A stretch of DNA of 24,151 nucleotides from CAZTVN01 sp964617145 (GTDB taxonomy: Bacteria; Patescibacteriota; Gracilibacteria; UBA1369; JACRIC01): the NCBI GenBank assembly GCA_964617145.1, contig CAZTVN010000009.1:1-24151 (forward strand). The letters are read 5' to 3'. The notes under the pieces are model-generated. The model did no database searches, was not told the origin of the DNA, and saw nothing but the letters and a program-made list of their open reading frames with translations. Below, one piece after another: positions 7,301-14,600 of the stretch. The translations under genes were made by a program, and so were the position numbers. Each line of letters starts with the position of its first letter. The stretch's first letter is position 1.

Positions 7301-9481
7301 ATTGGTACAGTTAAGCTTAATGGCAGAAGCACTGTCATTGCCAACGACAATATCTTGAAGGTGATCACCATTCACATCAAGAAAGTAAACGCCGGTAAAG
7401 TAACGACTTTGAGGAATAAGATCAAACCAGGGTCCATCCTCTGGGTCATTCTCGCAAACAGAGTTAATATCAGTCTGAAATGTGTAAGAAATCGCAACAG
7501 GGACTTTCCAAGAAGGATCCTCGACCCATCCGTTCGATCCATTATTAAGATAAACTTTTGAATATTTGGCCGTATCACTTTCATCGAAAATGTTATTCAT
7601 TTCATAAAAAGAATAAACAACATCGCTAAGACCATCTCCGTTGACATCAGTTAAACGAAACCCTGGATCGTAATTGCCATAGCCTCCTTCGTGAGCAAAA
7701 GGGAAAAGGTCGTTTTTATAGGTCGTACTTGGCACAAAATTTTTCAATTCCGGATCATTCAGGTAAAGCGAGGATTCAAAAGCTCCGCTCGTTTTTTGAT
7801 AGCCGCGAACAAGATCGGTAAGCGAATCGCCATTAACATCAAAATTGCGAGTTCCAAGGTCGGAAGTCGATGAACTATACTGCATCCATCCTTCGATAGC
7901 GCTATATCCAGGACCTTTTTGCCAACCATTTTCTTTCAAAAAATAAACGTGCTCATCGGGACTTAAGGAAGTATTGGAAAATGCTTCACCCTCTCCAAGA
8001 TCGGTCGGTAAATCTCCATTAAAATCAAAAAAATTGAAAACGTTGCTGTCAATGACCTGGTTCAATTCATTGTACGATGCAAGTGGTTCAGGAAGGGCGA
8101 AAGAATTATCCGCAATCTCAAAAGTCCCATTTTTTTTATTCGTGTAAGCATAAGAATACGATTGGAAAGGATCGTTTGAGCTTTGCTTGTAAAGATAAGA
8201 ACGAAGGATGTCATCGTAACCATCGAGATTCACATCAAGAAGAATGGTATCGCTGGAACAACTCAAAGAAGTAGGATAGGTGACAGGATCAAGTTTCCAA
8301 TCGAGTTTTTGAGGATCATTTTTATAATATTCAAAAGTGGTAGGAGGAAGACTTTTCCTTTCTCCGTTTTCAGCAGTACCGGTTTCCGTAATGTTTGAAA
8401 GTAAAGATTTTTTCCCGTTGTCAGAAGTCGTATATTCAAGATCATAAATGCGCACAGGATCAGTTATGGCAAATTCATCGATATATACTTGAACCTCATC
8501 AATGACATAGCGAGTAAGAACACGAAAGCCTGGACGATAACTTACAACTTGGTCAGTCCTTTCCTTCAAAACAAATTCAATGCGAAAAGGTCCATCATTG
8601 CTCGGCTGATTCGCTCCATGACCGGTGTAGAGAATTTTTTTGGGATAGAGGCGATTATTATCTTTCAAATATTCATAACGAATATAGTTGTCATTGGTGT
8701 CGCGCGCTTCTTCCAAATACCAACGATAAATTTTTGAACCATTACTCGGGTCAAACATTTGAGATGATTCATCTTTTCCAAAAAGATATCGAGTGCCGCT
8801 TTTGTCGATGAGCATCCAACTATCATCATTATTAAAGGTATATTTCCAAAAATACTGCGAAATGCTTTCCCCATATTCCCCATAACCTTTTTGTGGATCA
8901 GAGAGGCTAATAGGAACGATTTCACTTCCAATACCACTTAAAACAAGACGAAATTCATTGCGGCTATACATGGTATCGACTCCCTTTCGATCACTGCGTT
9001 CAATGTACGATTCACTCAAATCCCAACCATATCCGATAAAACTGTCTTCGTTAGAGCTTTGGCTTACATATTGAAGAGAAAGCGAGGGGCTAAGGCCACC
9101 TCTTCCTGGGGGAAGCTCAAAATCATAGCGATAGGTAGAAGCTCCAGTCGAAAGTTGCGTATCGTAGTCGCCCTTAAAGCCTTGGAGATTTGAGACGGGA
9201 TCCGGAACATTTTCGCCGAAAATATAGTCAGTGTAGGAAGAACCCGTGCTTAAGGCTAAAGAAGAATTGTCGGAAGAGGGGGAAGGAGTAGAATGTACAC
9301 TAAAAGAATTTAAAATATCTTCTCCCAGAGAAAGTTCGCGCTGCTTTTGAGAAACTTGCTTTTCAGAAACTGAGGGTTTTTTGAAGGTTGTTGCCGCAAA
9401 GACAGGTTCTAAAGAAAGGTTAAAAATGTACATCAAAACAAGCAAAGCACAGAAAGTACTTTTGAAAGAACGAAGAAACAT
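1328..9481 (-). CDS. Secreted SpvB/FG-GAP/RHS polymorphic toxin with ten MopE-type repeats and a type-50 toxin domain
   Basis: A 2717-aa exported effector. Residues 1-29 are a Sec signal peptide (probable cut after EPVFA). Residues ~103-160 match the SpvB/Tc-toxin B N-terminus (LSTGASTYRYDFELPPGRGG, GYGWDL). At ~410-800 there are five FG-GAP/VCBS-like Ca-binding loops (DVNLDGYDD, DVNGDGLSD, DVNGDHLQD). YD/RHS repeats fill ~1050-1760 (YQYDVYGNKT, YDDLGNL, YDDNGNLV). Ten Asp/Cys-rich repeats of the MopE kind (DxDGYxxxxGDCNDxD..IHPxA.E.CDDGIDQDCDG) occupy ~1781-2240, then a Ser/Thr-rich linker. The RHS-associated core runs 2371-2487 (ADHLGS, ARYLNDALARFTSVD, NAYSYARNNP, DPDG). An Ala/Gly-rich hydrophobic pretoxin region covers 2488-2619 and the toxin domain 2621-2717. 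The RHS shell should encapsulate the toxin. No VgrG, PAAR or Tc A component is nearby, so export is probably Sec-dependent. It is followed by the immunity candidate. Architecture is secure; target and delivery are inferred. Confidence 0.9.
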   Translation of the reverse strand: MFLRSFKSTFCALLVLMYIFNLSLEPVFAATTFKKPSVSEKQVSQKQRELSLGEDILNSFSVHSTPSPSSDNSSLALSTGSSYTDYIFGENVPDPVSNLQGFKGDYDTQLSTGASTYRYDFELPPGRGGLSPSLSLQYVSQSSNEDSFIGYGWDLSESYIERSDRKGVDTMYSRNEFRLVLSGIGSEIVPISLSDPQKGYGEYGESISQYFWKYTFNNDDSWMLIDKSGTRYLFGKDESSQMFDPSNGSKIYRWYLEEARDTNDNYIRYEYLKDNNRLYPKKILYTGHGANQPSNDGPFRIEFVLKERTDQVVSYRPGFRVLTRYVIDEVQVYIDEFAITDPVRIYDLEYTTSDNGKKSLLSNITETGTAENGERKSLPPTTFEYYKNDPQKLDWKLDPVTYPTSLSCSSDTILLDVNLDGYDDILRSYLYKQSSNDPFQSYSYAYTNKKNGTFEIADNSFALPEPLASYNELNQVIDSNVFNFFDFNGDLPTDLGEGEAFSNTSLSPDEHVYFLKENGWQKGPGYSAIEGWMQYSSSTSDLGTRNFDVNGDSLTDLVRGYQKTSGAFESSLYLNDPELKNFVPSTTYKNDLFPFAHEGGYGNYDPGFRLTDVNGDGLSDVVYSFYEMNNIFDESDTAKYSKVYLNNGSNGWVEDPSWKVPVAISYTFQTDINSVCENDPEDGPWFDLIPQSRYFTGVYFLDVNGDHLQDIVVGNDSASAIKLNCTNRNLHVEPSLADNEKAIYLNNGVNGWDKVSQNFDIPTFVYHDYIDGYISFQYDKRIHIAEMNGDSIADVLLGSGGCPLGSQVSGNYFASQARSDTDLLHFVRNSHGGSIELLYEPSTQHKDDSGNYLNRELPITLQIVKEVKLDDGLGDVHSIQYQYKNGRFFTYSPTIREFAGFETVTSNDGQIVTKTTFSQGSLNNAPPSGDSLSSYFSLKGKPLRTEIFDLDGSKLSETIQKWEAYDFGGLRFFPKLVQNVTLDYEGGLNPRGSASTFIYDNATGNLIETRNYGEVVYDTATSNFTDIGNDAIFAKNKYADNASVWIFGLPTEETFTDASGNKKAQNRYYYDGLKSIGQVSKGNLTKIAKWLDTDNVSIYTQYQYDVYGNKTRVARSNRIEEDEEAFDHATYFEYDTELHMYPDRIINPEGYETLLRYDLFSGSVKKTVDPNNTTFEYEYDPFYRLKQVKVNDPENYAVLKTKTEYVYDDLSVPTNITLHAYDGVSLDPVSTSYYFDGFQRKIQIRTEAEDSNYTINDIQYNELDQITKESLPYFGSGSSYQTPLWNNAYTAYEYDALSRPRKVSFVKSTSEIFSETTYDYSTPWQTVIFDPEGNPKIFRYDAFHRLIEVDEYLTGLKYTTRYFYDVAGNLIKIVDSKNNERSFQYDSLSRLIETTETHAASDLDVSSWRFFYDDNDNLAKRVDPNGTVTTFTYDMLDRVKTESSGSSNIAYEYDRSRNSIGRISSVTADTSFSGYEYDDLGNLQHETKIVLDTEFVTSFQTDLLGRVRSITYPETTRIDYAYHEGGLLESVSKFGVNGSQTLVSNIDYSPLGQITRLDYGDGTSKTQTFEMNEMYRLKTASIKHGSLSIQDFQYSYDKVGNILSISDGSDTDTEKLANFEYDDLYRLTRAFVDYGDIDGDDRGSHSTDYDETYQYDSIGNMTYKFGIGNFTYNGPNSFAPSSAGTYSFTYDDNGNLVSDGLRTLSYNHRNQIVQTNYNNLLTYLDYDSSGSRVLKESFRTRNYYPNKYYELYEDGNGLKSLAHIYAGDLRIAFLEIDSPKDADKDGIKTEDGDCYDYDASIYPGALEVCDDGIDQNCDGADTLCRDLDSDTDGYTGANGDCNDNNASIHPLAQDICDDGIDQDCSGYDLPCNNADRDNDGYTSLSGDCKDDDASIHPNAPELCNNIDDDCNGEVDDGLTFDLDSDGYQSRNSCSGSQNDCNDVDRAYHPDAFESCSTDDFNCDGSNQSCLDRDDDADSWTEAEGDCDDANPLVHPNNNEIERNSLDDDCDSSTLDDDLDQDGYASDFDCNDESAAIYPYAPEWTFPCEDGIDQDCDGYDLGCDSLDLDLDGYSADDCNDLDPAVHPDAIEIAYDGIDNDCDILTLDDDLDRDDYGKALDCDDNNRSRWPGNDEICGDQIDQNCDNEDLSCDVVDQDLDGYTPQQGDCNDARSDINPGAFEKYYDGIDNDCNPLTVDDDKDADSYPFDSDCDDNESSVYPGAHEICGDQIDQDCNQRDRFCFEGFDIVWPNIISNRFKVKTLPSQQQGFSTPSSSLETLSQSQTSISRTSESESSTARTSAPSRLSLPSPIDVSQRLFGLNLRDKTSQLFALKRDTFQILLDLIYGKTFQNSRFSDSSEAAFNMIEGNSRLFYVFADHLGSTSVIMDSAGDLVNVKDYKPFGTLYVDQYFMSEPPLFPYSFTGKEYDEEMDLYYFEARYLNDALARFTSVDSALFDMSHLRLILSDPQALNAYSYARNNPMRLVDPDGAFWKEVFQAGKEAIQATGEFIGAAAQEFFHNQTYGLVPAPDTSISLATQLGAETGRMLSEAASVASMIVGGTIATGGAATGAALAVTSAGILIPVGVAVSAESIAAGAALAGQGAGTLMYAKSRSENIGKATMKINFGQQGKHIPGHNNFQNGKSVFTHANPKALFEKFSGKGQPLNNFKFGEAGYKERVDFGEVIGNFIYKNKSYETTRGIIHYGENGAHIVPARPANF
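1331..1621 (-). other. C-terminal polymorphic toxin domain (type 50, Ntox50-like)
   Basis: Residues 2621-2717 of the RHS protein. It begins KINFGQQGKHIPGHNN and ends TTRGIIHYGENGAHIVPARP, with KALFEKFSGKGQPL and ERVDFGEVIG between. This pattern matches my memory of polymorphic toxin type 50, a family predicted to be RNases of the barnase/EndoU/colicin/RelE-like fold. Candidate catalytic residues are His2630, His2634, Thr2695, Thr2696, Arg2697, His2701 and His2708. It sits after the RHS DPDG and hydrophobic pretoxin segment, as expected for a variable toxic tip. Confidence 0.75.
2762..4141 (-). repeat. Ten coding repeats of MopE-type metal-binding motif
   Basis: Ten imperfect units of ~42-54 codons lie in-frame within the RHS gene (residues ~1781-2240). 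Each has an EF-hand-like Asp loop (D.D.DGY), then GDCND, a (V/I)(H/Y/N)P.A.E segment and a closing C.D.IDQDC.G or YDGIDNDC motif. Later units alternate between a Cys-closed form (ICGDQIDQNC...DLSCD) and a Cys-poor form (YDGIDNDC...LTLDDD), giving a two-unit period of ~90 codons. This suggests duplication of unit pairs. The family is associated with metal binding in secreted proteins; the metal here is not determined by the sequence. Confidence 0.85.
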
Positions 9482-9539
9482 AGAAGAAAGTTAAATGACG
9501 CCTTTAAGAACTTATCTGCAAATGAGATTTACTAAATTT

Positions 9540-9568
9540 ATTGTAGAAAGAGCAAAGCTTTATTACAA
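9540..9568 (-). promoter_or_regulatory. Promoter of the RHS toxin gene
   Basis: On the - strand, -35 TTGTAA (9563-9568), a 17-bp spacer, and -10 TACAAT (9540-9545). The predicted start site is about 50 nt before the toxin ATG. It sits between trxA and the toxin gene, so the toxin does not need to depend on trxA transcription. Confidence 0.6.
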
Positions 9569-9611
9569 GAAAAAAGTTTGAATTTGAAACAAGTATAAAA
9601 ATCTCCATTCC

Positions 9612-9932
9612 CTATACCATACTATCAAGTTTTGCTTTTAATTGATCTTTATGATGAAAACCAGATACTTTTTCAACAACTTTTCCATCTTTAAAAAAGA
9701 TGAGTGTTGGGATGCTCATAACCCCATATTTTGAAGCGGTGGGGTTATTTTCATCAACATCAAGTTTACCAATTTTTATTTTCCCTTCATATTCGCTAGC
9801 AAGTTCTTCGATAATCGGAGCGAGTTGTTTGCAAGGTCCACACCAAACCGCAAAAAAATCGACCAGAACTGGAATGTTCGATTTGAGTACCTCGGGTTCG
9901 AAATTGGCATCAGTAAAATGTGCTAAAGTCAT
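9612..9932 (-). CDS. trxA: Thioredoxin
   Basis: A 106-aa classical thioredoxin, the normal length for the family. It reduces disulphides in cytoplasmic proteins and is itself reduced by thioredoxin reductase, which is not in the window. The redox-active WCGPC motif lies at residues 30-34, the buried Asp at 25 (VDFFAVW), and the cis-proline in SIPT at Pro75. The remaining beta strands (KIKIGKLDVDEN, PTLIFFKDGKVV) follow the fold throughout. There is no signal peptide. It has its own promoter, is divergent from the downstream ATPase gene and lies 130 bp upstream of the RHS toxin gene on the same strand. No functional link to the Cys-rich MopE array should be assumed, because that protein is exported. 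Confidence 0.97.
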   Translation of the reverse strand: MTLAHFTDANFEPEVLKSNIPVLVDFFAVWCGPCKQLAPIIEELASEYEGKIKIGKLDVDENNPTASKYGVMSIPTLIFFKDGKVVEKVSGFHHKDQLKAKLDSMV

Positions 9933-9965
9933 AACAATCTTTATGTTAAAAGATAATGCGTGTTT

Positions 9966-9994
9966 ATTGTAATGAAGGAAGTTTAAACATACAA
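9966..9994 (-). promoter_or_regulatory. Promoter of trxA
   Basis: On the - strand, -35 TTGTAT (9989-9994), a 17-bp spacer and -10 TACAAT (9966-9971). Transcription would start ~27 nt before the trxA ATG. The box pair is nearly identical to that of the RHS toxin gene. Confidence 0.6.
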
Positions 9995-10038
9995 GAAAAT
10001 CCTAGCGGAATCGGCTTAAACAGGTTCGAAATAGTTTA

Positions 10039-10067
10039 TTGACTCTTCTAGTATAATTAATTATACT
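10039..10067 (+). promoter_or_regulatory. Promoter of the 473-aa ATPase gene
   Basis: -35 TTGACT (10039-10044), a 17-bp spacer and -10 TATACT (10062-10067), close to the sigma-70 consensus. The predicted start is ~27 nt before the ATG at 10101. The spacer and -10 box lie inside a 28-bp palindrome, so a repressor bound there would block the promoter. Confidence 0.65.
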
Positions 10068-10089
10068 AGAAGTATATATTTCTAGTATA
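10045..10089. promoter_or_regulatory. 28-bp perfect palindrome plus a third half-site: probable operator
   Basis: CTTCTAGTATAATT (10045-10058) is followed directly by its exact reverse complement (10059-10072). A further half-site TTCTAGTATA follows at 10080-10089. With the right arm ATACTAGAA (10063-10071) it forms a second inverted pair separated by 8 bp. The cluster covers the spacer, -10 and start site of the ATPase promoter. I infer an operator for a dimeric repressor, possibly the ATPase itself, which has a winged-helix-like segment. Confidence 0.65.
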
Positions 10090-10100
10090 TCCAAATATAT

Positions 10101-11522
10101 ATGAAACAAGAACTCATCCAATACCTTCAACAGCAAATCAGAACAACTAATGAACGGTTGAAACGTTTTACGCATAGTGTGGACGGTAAAAAATACCCAA
10201 AGCGTTTCATATTTGTGAAATTACAGAAGTACATAGATGATTTTTTAAGCAAAAAATCTGAAAATAAAATGGTGATAATTCCTGGTTTCAGGGGTGTCGG
10301 TAAAACAACCTTAATGGCTCAGACATGCACTGAATATCAAAACAAAGTTGGCAAAATCTTATTTTTATCCGTTGAAGATGCCAAGAATTTATTTGATGCC
10401 GGAATTGCGGAACTTATGTCCGCCTTCGAAGAGATTTTGGGCAATAATCTGGAAAGCATAAAAAAACCTATTCTCATTTTCCTAGATGAAATTCAAAGCG
10501 ATCCCAAATGGGCAGTGACGTTAAAATCATTATTTGAAAAAACATCCAATATTTTCTTTTGTTGTACAGGTTCCTCTGCTTTGGTGCTCCAGACAACAAC
10601 AAATTTGGCGCGCAGAGCAGTTTTTGAAAAAATGCCCCCCCTGTGTTTTACGGAATATGAAATGATAAAAAATAGGGTTTATCCGCCAAAATTGAAAGAT
10701 AAAATCAGACAGGCAGTATATTTCTCGGAAAAAGCTGAGGATGTTTATAATAACTTATTGCCCTTACAAGCATCAGTTCACCAATACTGGTCAAGAGTGA
10801 ACAGAGCCGATATCAAAGCCTATTTGTCATATGGCACGTTGCCTTTTTCTTTTGTAATGCCCAACGAATCGGCAGTATATGATTCGATTTCTTTACTTTT
10901 GGATAAAATTATTAAGCAGGATCTGCCTATGCTTTCCAACTTTGATTCAAATACCCTTGGAGTAGTGAAAAGAATCATCTTTGCCATCGCGGAAAACGAC
11001 ACTACGAGTCTCAATGTATTGGAGGAAAAATTTAAAATTAATCGCCTCACGATAGCGAATATCTTTGACGCGCTGGAAAAAGCTGAATTGCTGATTAAAA
11101 TTCCAGCATACGGATCAAACATGACGATTGCCAAAAAACCAAATAAATATCTTTTTGCGGCTGCGGCAGTCAGAATGTCGTTCTTTTATTTTACTGGACA
11201 GGAAAGTACTTATCTTACCAGACAAGGAAAGCTGCTTGAAGATTCAATCGGATCGCATTTATATCGTGAATTTATTATAAGAGGACAGGGCGCAATACGA
11301 TACGACAGCGAGCAGGGTGGAGCGGATTTTATCCTGCAAATATTGAATAATAAACAGATTATCATTGAGGTGGGTATGGGAAATAAGGATAAAAAACAGA
11401 TTATGAATAGTGTGAAAAAAATTAATTCCGACTACAATTTGATTTTCTCAAATTCCGGACTGGAAATTGATAAGGAATGTAAAATTATGTCTATACCTTT
11501 GGAATATTATTTTTTGATGTAA
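10101..11522 (+). CDS. AAA-family ATPase with winged-helix and nuclease-like C-terminal domain
   Basis: A 473-aa protein of the archaeal-ATPase/AAA_14-like P-loop group often encoded in accessory regions. Walker A is GFRGVGKT (residues 62-69), Walker B is ILIFLDEIQ (Asp129-Glu130), and a sensor-like CTGSSA lies at ~155-160. Residues ~297-345 (SLNVLEEKFKINRLTIANIFDALEKAEL, given in two parts: SLNVLEEKFKINR and LTIANIFDALEKAEL) look like a winged helix. The C-terminal region ~385-450 (EDSIGSHLYREF, GGADFILQI, IIIEVGMGNKDKKQI) resembles the PD-(D/E)XK-like part of DUF4143 proteins, but the usual E-x-K reads E-V-G. There is no signal peptide or membrane segment. The ATG at 10101 lies ~27 nt after a strong promoter, without an obvious Shine-Dalgarno sequence. 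The biological role of this family is unsettled. Confidence 0.8.
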   Translation: MKQELIQYLQQQIRTTNERLKRFTHSVDGKKYPKRFIFVKLQKYIDDFLSKKSENKMVIIPGFRGVGKTTLMAQTCTEYQNKVGKILFLSVEDAKNLFDAGIAELMSAFEEILGNNLESIKKPILIFLDEIQSDPKWAVTLKSLFEKTSNIFFCCTGSSALVLQTTTNLARRAVFEKMPPLCFTEYEMIKNRVYPPKLKDKIRQAVYFSEKAEDVYNNLLPLQASVHQYWSRVNRADIKAYLSYGTLPFSFVMPNESAVYDSISLLLDKIIKQDLPMLSNFDSNTLGVVKRIIFAIAENDTTSLNVLEEKFKINRLTIANIFDALEKAELLIKIPAYGSNMTIAKKPNKYLFAAAAVRMSFFYFTGQESTYLTRQGKLLEDSIGSHLYREFIIRGQGAIRYDSEQGGADFILQILNNKQIIIEVGMGNKDKKQIMNSVKKINSDYNLIFSNSGLEIDKECKIMSIPLEYYFLM

Positions 11523-11576
11523 ACTTCTTTCTGTAACCAACTTCGACAAACTAATTAAGCCCAATCTTGCACTTTC

Positions 11577-11605
11577 TTGCGAGAATGATTAAATCATGGT
11601 ATCAT
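11577..11605 (+). promoter_or_regulatory. Promoter of the amidase/SpoIID gene
   Basis: -35 TTGCGA (11577-11582), a 17-bp spacer and -10 TATCAT (11600-11605) preceded by TGG, an extended -10. The spacer contains the 13-bp palindrome ATGATTAAATCAT (11585-11597). Transcription from ~11612 supports translation from 11646 rather than from the ATG at 11619. Confidence 0.55.
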
Positions 11606-11633
11606 AAAAAGATTACAAATGCGTCTTCTAATT

Positions 11634-11639
11634 AAGGAG
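11634..11639 (+). promoter_or_regulatory. Shine-Dalgarno sequence fixing the start of the amidase/SpoIID gene
   Basis: AAGGAG lies 6 nt before the ATG at 11646. The earlier in-frame ATG at 11619 has no such site and would add nine charged residues in front of the signal sequence. Most other genes in this window lack an obvious Shine-Dalgarno sequence. Confidence 0.8.
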
Positions 11640-11645
11640 AAATTC

Positions 11646-14600
11646 ATGAAAAATCGACTTCCTAGATTTTCAAAAAAGCTCTTAAGTCTTTTTCTTTTAA
11701 AGACCATTCTTACAGGTTTTTTAGGGGTGATAATTTTCGAGCAGGAGATCGATAGTAAAAGTGTAATGGCCGAAAAAAGTCAGGAAGAAACATTTCAAGA
11801 AAAACTGAATTGGACCATAGATGAAAAAATAGCAACAAAAAACGACGATGATGCTCTTGAAAATACCTATGTTTCAAAAATCCAAAAAACCATCTATCCG
11901 ATCGATTTATTGGCCATAGATTGGGATGAGGAAGTGCCAGAAAATACGGAAATTGAACTTTTTATTCGACTTTTCAAAAATAATGTATGGACTTCATGGC
12001 AGTTGATGGAAAAAGATATTGATGGCCCCGAATTACCAGAAACAGAAAGTTTTATCATTGCAAACAGATCGGAACAATTTCAAATGAAAGCTGTTTTGAA
12101 AACTTTCTCCCAAACGCGTAAGCCGACTTTAAAAAGTATCAAGATAACAACGATTTATTCACCAACAGAAAAAAAGAGCTGGAAAAACACGGCATCCAAA
12201 AATTTGGCTTATGCTTACAGAGCGATTGAAAAAGAGTTTTTTGACCCAAAAGATATTGATTTTGAAAAAATTGTTGCGGGATTAAATGTGATATCCGAAG
12301 AAAATCTTAATGTAATAACGAGGAAAAATTGGGGAGCCGATGAAAGTTTAAGATTAAGTAGAAAATCTGACGCACAATTATCCTCAGGAACATCAGAAGA
12401 TCCTGAGCACGATGACGGAATGAGCGAAGAATTTCGTGTGGATAAAGAAGATTATGAAAAATTTAAAGATGAACTCAAAATAGAAAAAACGATAACGAAA
12501 AACGAAAAAGGAGAAGACCTACTATGGCCTATACAAAAGGCGAAAAAAATTCGAAAATTTATCATTCATCACACCGCAACGACAAAAAATCTTGATGATC
12601 CTGCTGCGGCAATCCGCAGTATCTACTACTATCATGCCGTCACAAGAGGATGGGGAGATATCGGATACAATTACATTATTGATCGTGAAGGGAATGTGTA
12701 TGAAGGGCGTTTCGGAGGGGAAAAAGTAGTTGCAGGTCATGCTAAAAATAATAATGTTGGCAGTATTGGAATCGCCGTATTGGGGAATTATGAAAATGAT
12801 GATGTCCCGTATCCCGTCATTAAAAGTCTGATAAACTTGATCGGAGCTAAAGCCCTTTTGTACAATATCGATCCCGATGGTGTATCGAGCTTTCGTGGCA
12901 TAAGAATACCAAATGTTATTGGTCATCGGGATGTAAATGATACGAGTTGTCCAGGAGCAAAATTGTATGAAAAAATTCCAGCGCTTCGCAAAATGATCGC
13001 ATCTTCGGTCGACGCGAGGACCATTTCCACTCAAAACATAGCTTCAAGCCAAGCGCAAAAAGAATACGATTTTGAAGAAATGAGCGAAAGAGGCGTTATC
13101 GAAATGAAACCAAACGCGAGTGCAAAAGTGACATTTACATTGAAAAATACAGGAACAGCGCTGTGGGATGAAAAAACCTTTCTCATAGCAAATCAAAGCC
13201 CTGAAGCAAGCCAAATAGCAGATTTTACAAGGAATGCGGAAAAAAATAGCAATATAGCATTCATGAAAGAAAAAAGCGTAGCACAGGGAAAGACCGCAAC
13301 ATTTGAAGTAGATGTAAAAAGTTTCTTAAAAGGAGGGCTTATCGCCTTTGATGTAACACCGATTTTCAATGGAAAAAAGAAGCTTGAAAAATACCTGACA
13401 CTTCCGATTTATGTGTATCCGCCAAAACTCACCTATGCAGTCTACCAAATCCACAGCCCTCGTCAGAACATAAAAGCAGGGGAAATCGTAAAGGGATGGA
13501 TAAAATTGCAAAATACGGGAGATGTGACATGGAAAAAAGACGGAATAAATGCCATACGCCTTGGAACCAATGAAGAATCGGTCATAAGTATTTTGCAACA
13601 AAACGAAGTGAAACCGGGAGAAACGGCATTTTTTGATATACAATTTAAAGCACCGAAAAAAGGCGGAACGTACACAGAAAGTTTCAAACCACAGATACTC
13701 GGAGTTGGTTCTTTAAAAGGAGATAACGATCTTGCCTTTACATTTTACGTTGAAGGAAATGAATTTAAAGGAGAGTTCGTATCGATGACAAGTACGACGA
13801 ATTTCAAGCCAGGGGAAACAAAAAAAATCGTAATGCTCCTCCGAAATACCGGCGATGCGGTATGGAGAAAAAGTGGGGCAGATGCTCCATCGAAAGTTTT
13901 GATAAAAGCAGCATCGATTCAGGTAACGAACGTGTTGCTTCGCTCTGATGTCTCGACTGGAGCTTTAGGGACTTTTGAATGGACTATTTCAGCTCCAACT
14001 AAAGAAGGAAAATATCGAGTTTCCTATTGGCCAAGAATTCGTGGGAAAGCCCTGACAAAAAAGCCAATCACTTTTGTTTTTACGGTTTCAAAAGATAAAA
14101 AAGAAGAGTCGAAACAAGATACGATTCGTGTTCTTTTGAGCTTCCAAGGCAATCCCGTGATTACCGCAGATTCTGATTTTGATCTTTACTCAGGAGATGA
14201 ACTTGTAGAAAGTTTTACCATGGATGATAAAGTTGAAATAAGCCTTGAAGATGGGAAGTATCTTGCGAAGATTGGTCAAAAACTGAGAATACTTGATAAT
14301 ATCCTGCGTTTTGTTCCACATGAAGGAACGATATTAAGAATTGATAATTTTGATAAAAGACCGAGTTTTTCACCAAATTTGAATGACAATATGTATCGCG
14401 GAATTTTAGAAATACGAGAAGATGAAGGAAAGCTTATTGTCATCAATGAACTACTCCTCGAAGACTATTTGAGAGGATTGGCAGAGCCTGCGGAGTCTGA
14501 TCCAATAGAGAAAATAAAAGCTTTGGTAATCGTAGCAAGAACCTATGCAAAATTTTATATAGATAGCGATGGTTCAGAAAATCATGAAAGAAAATTCCCC

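Noticed and set aside
1328..9481. Use of a TGA-to-glycine genetic code
   Set aside because: Several genes end naturally in TGA, and no recognisable protein continues in frame past those codons. Long genes have no internal TGA.
11619..11645. Earlier in-frame ATG for the amidase/SpoIID gene
   Set aside because: It has no Shine-Dalgarno sequence and would lie ~7 nt from the predicted transcription start. The ATG at 11646 has AAGGAG at ideal spacing and begins a proper signal sequence.
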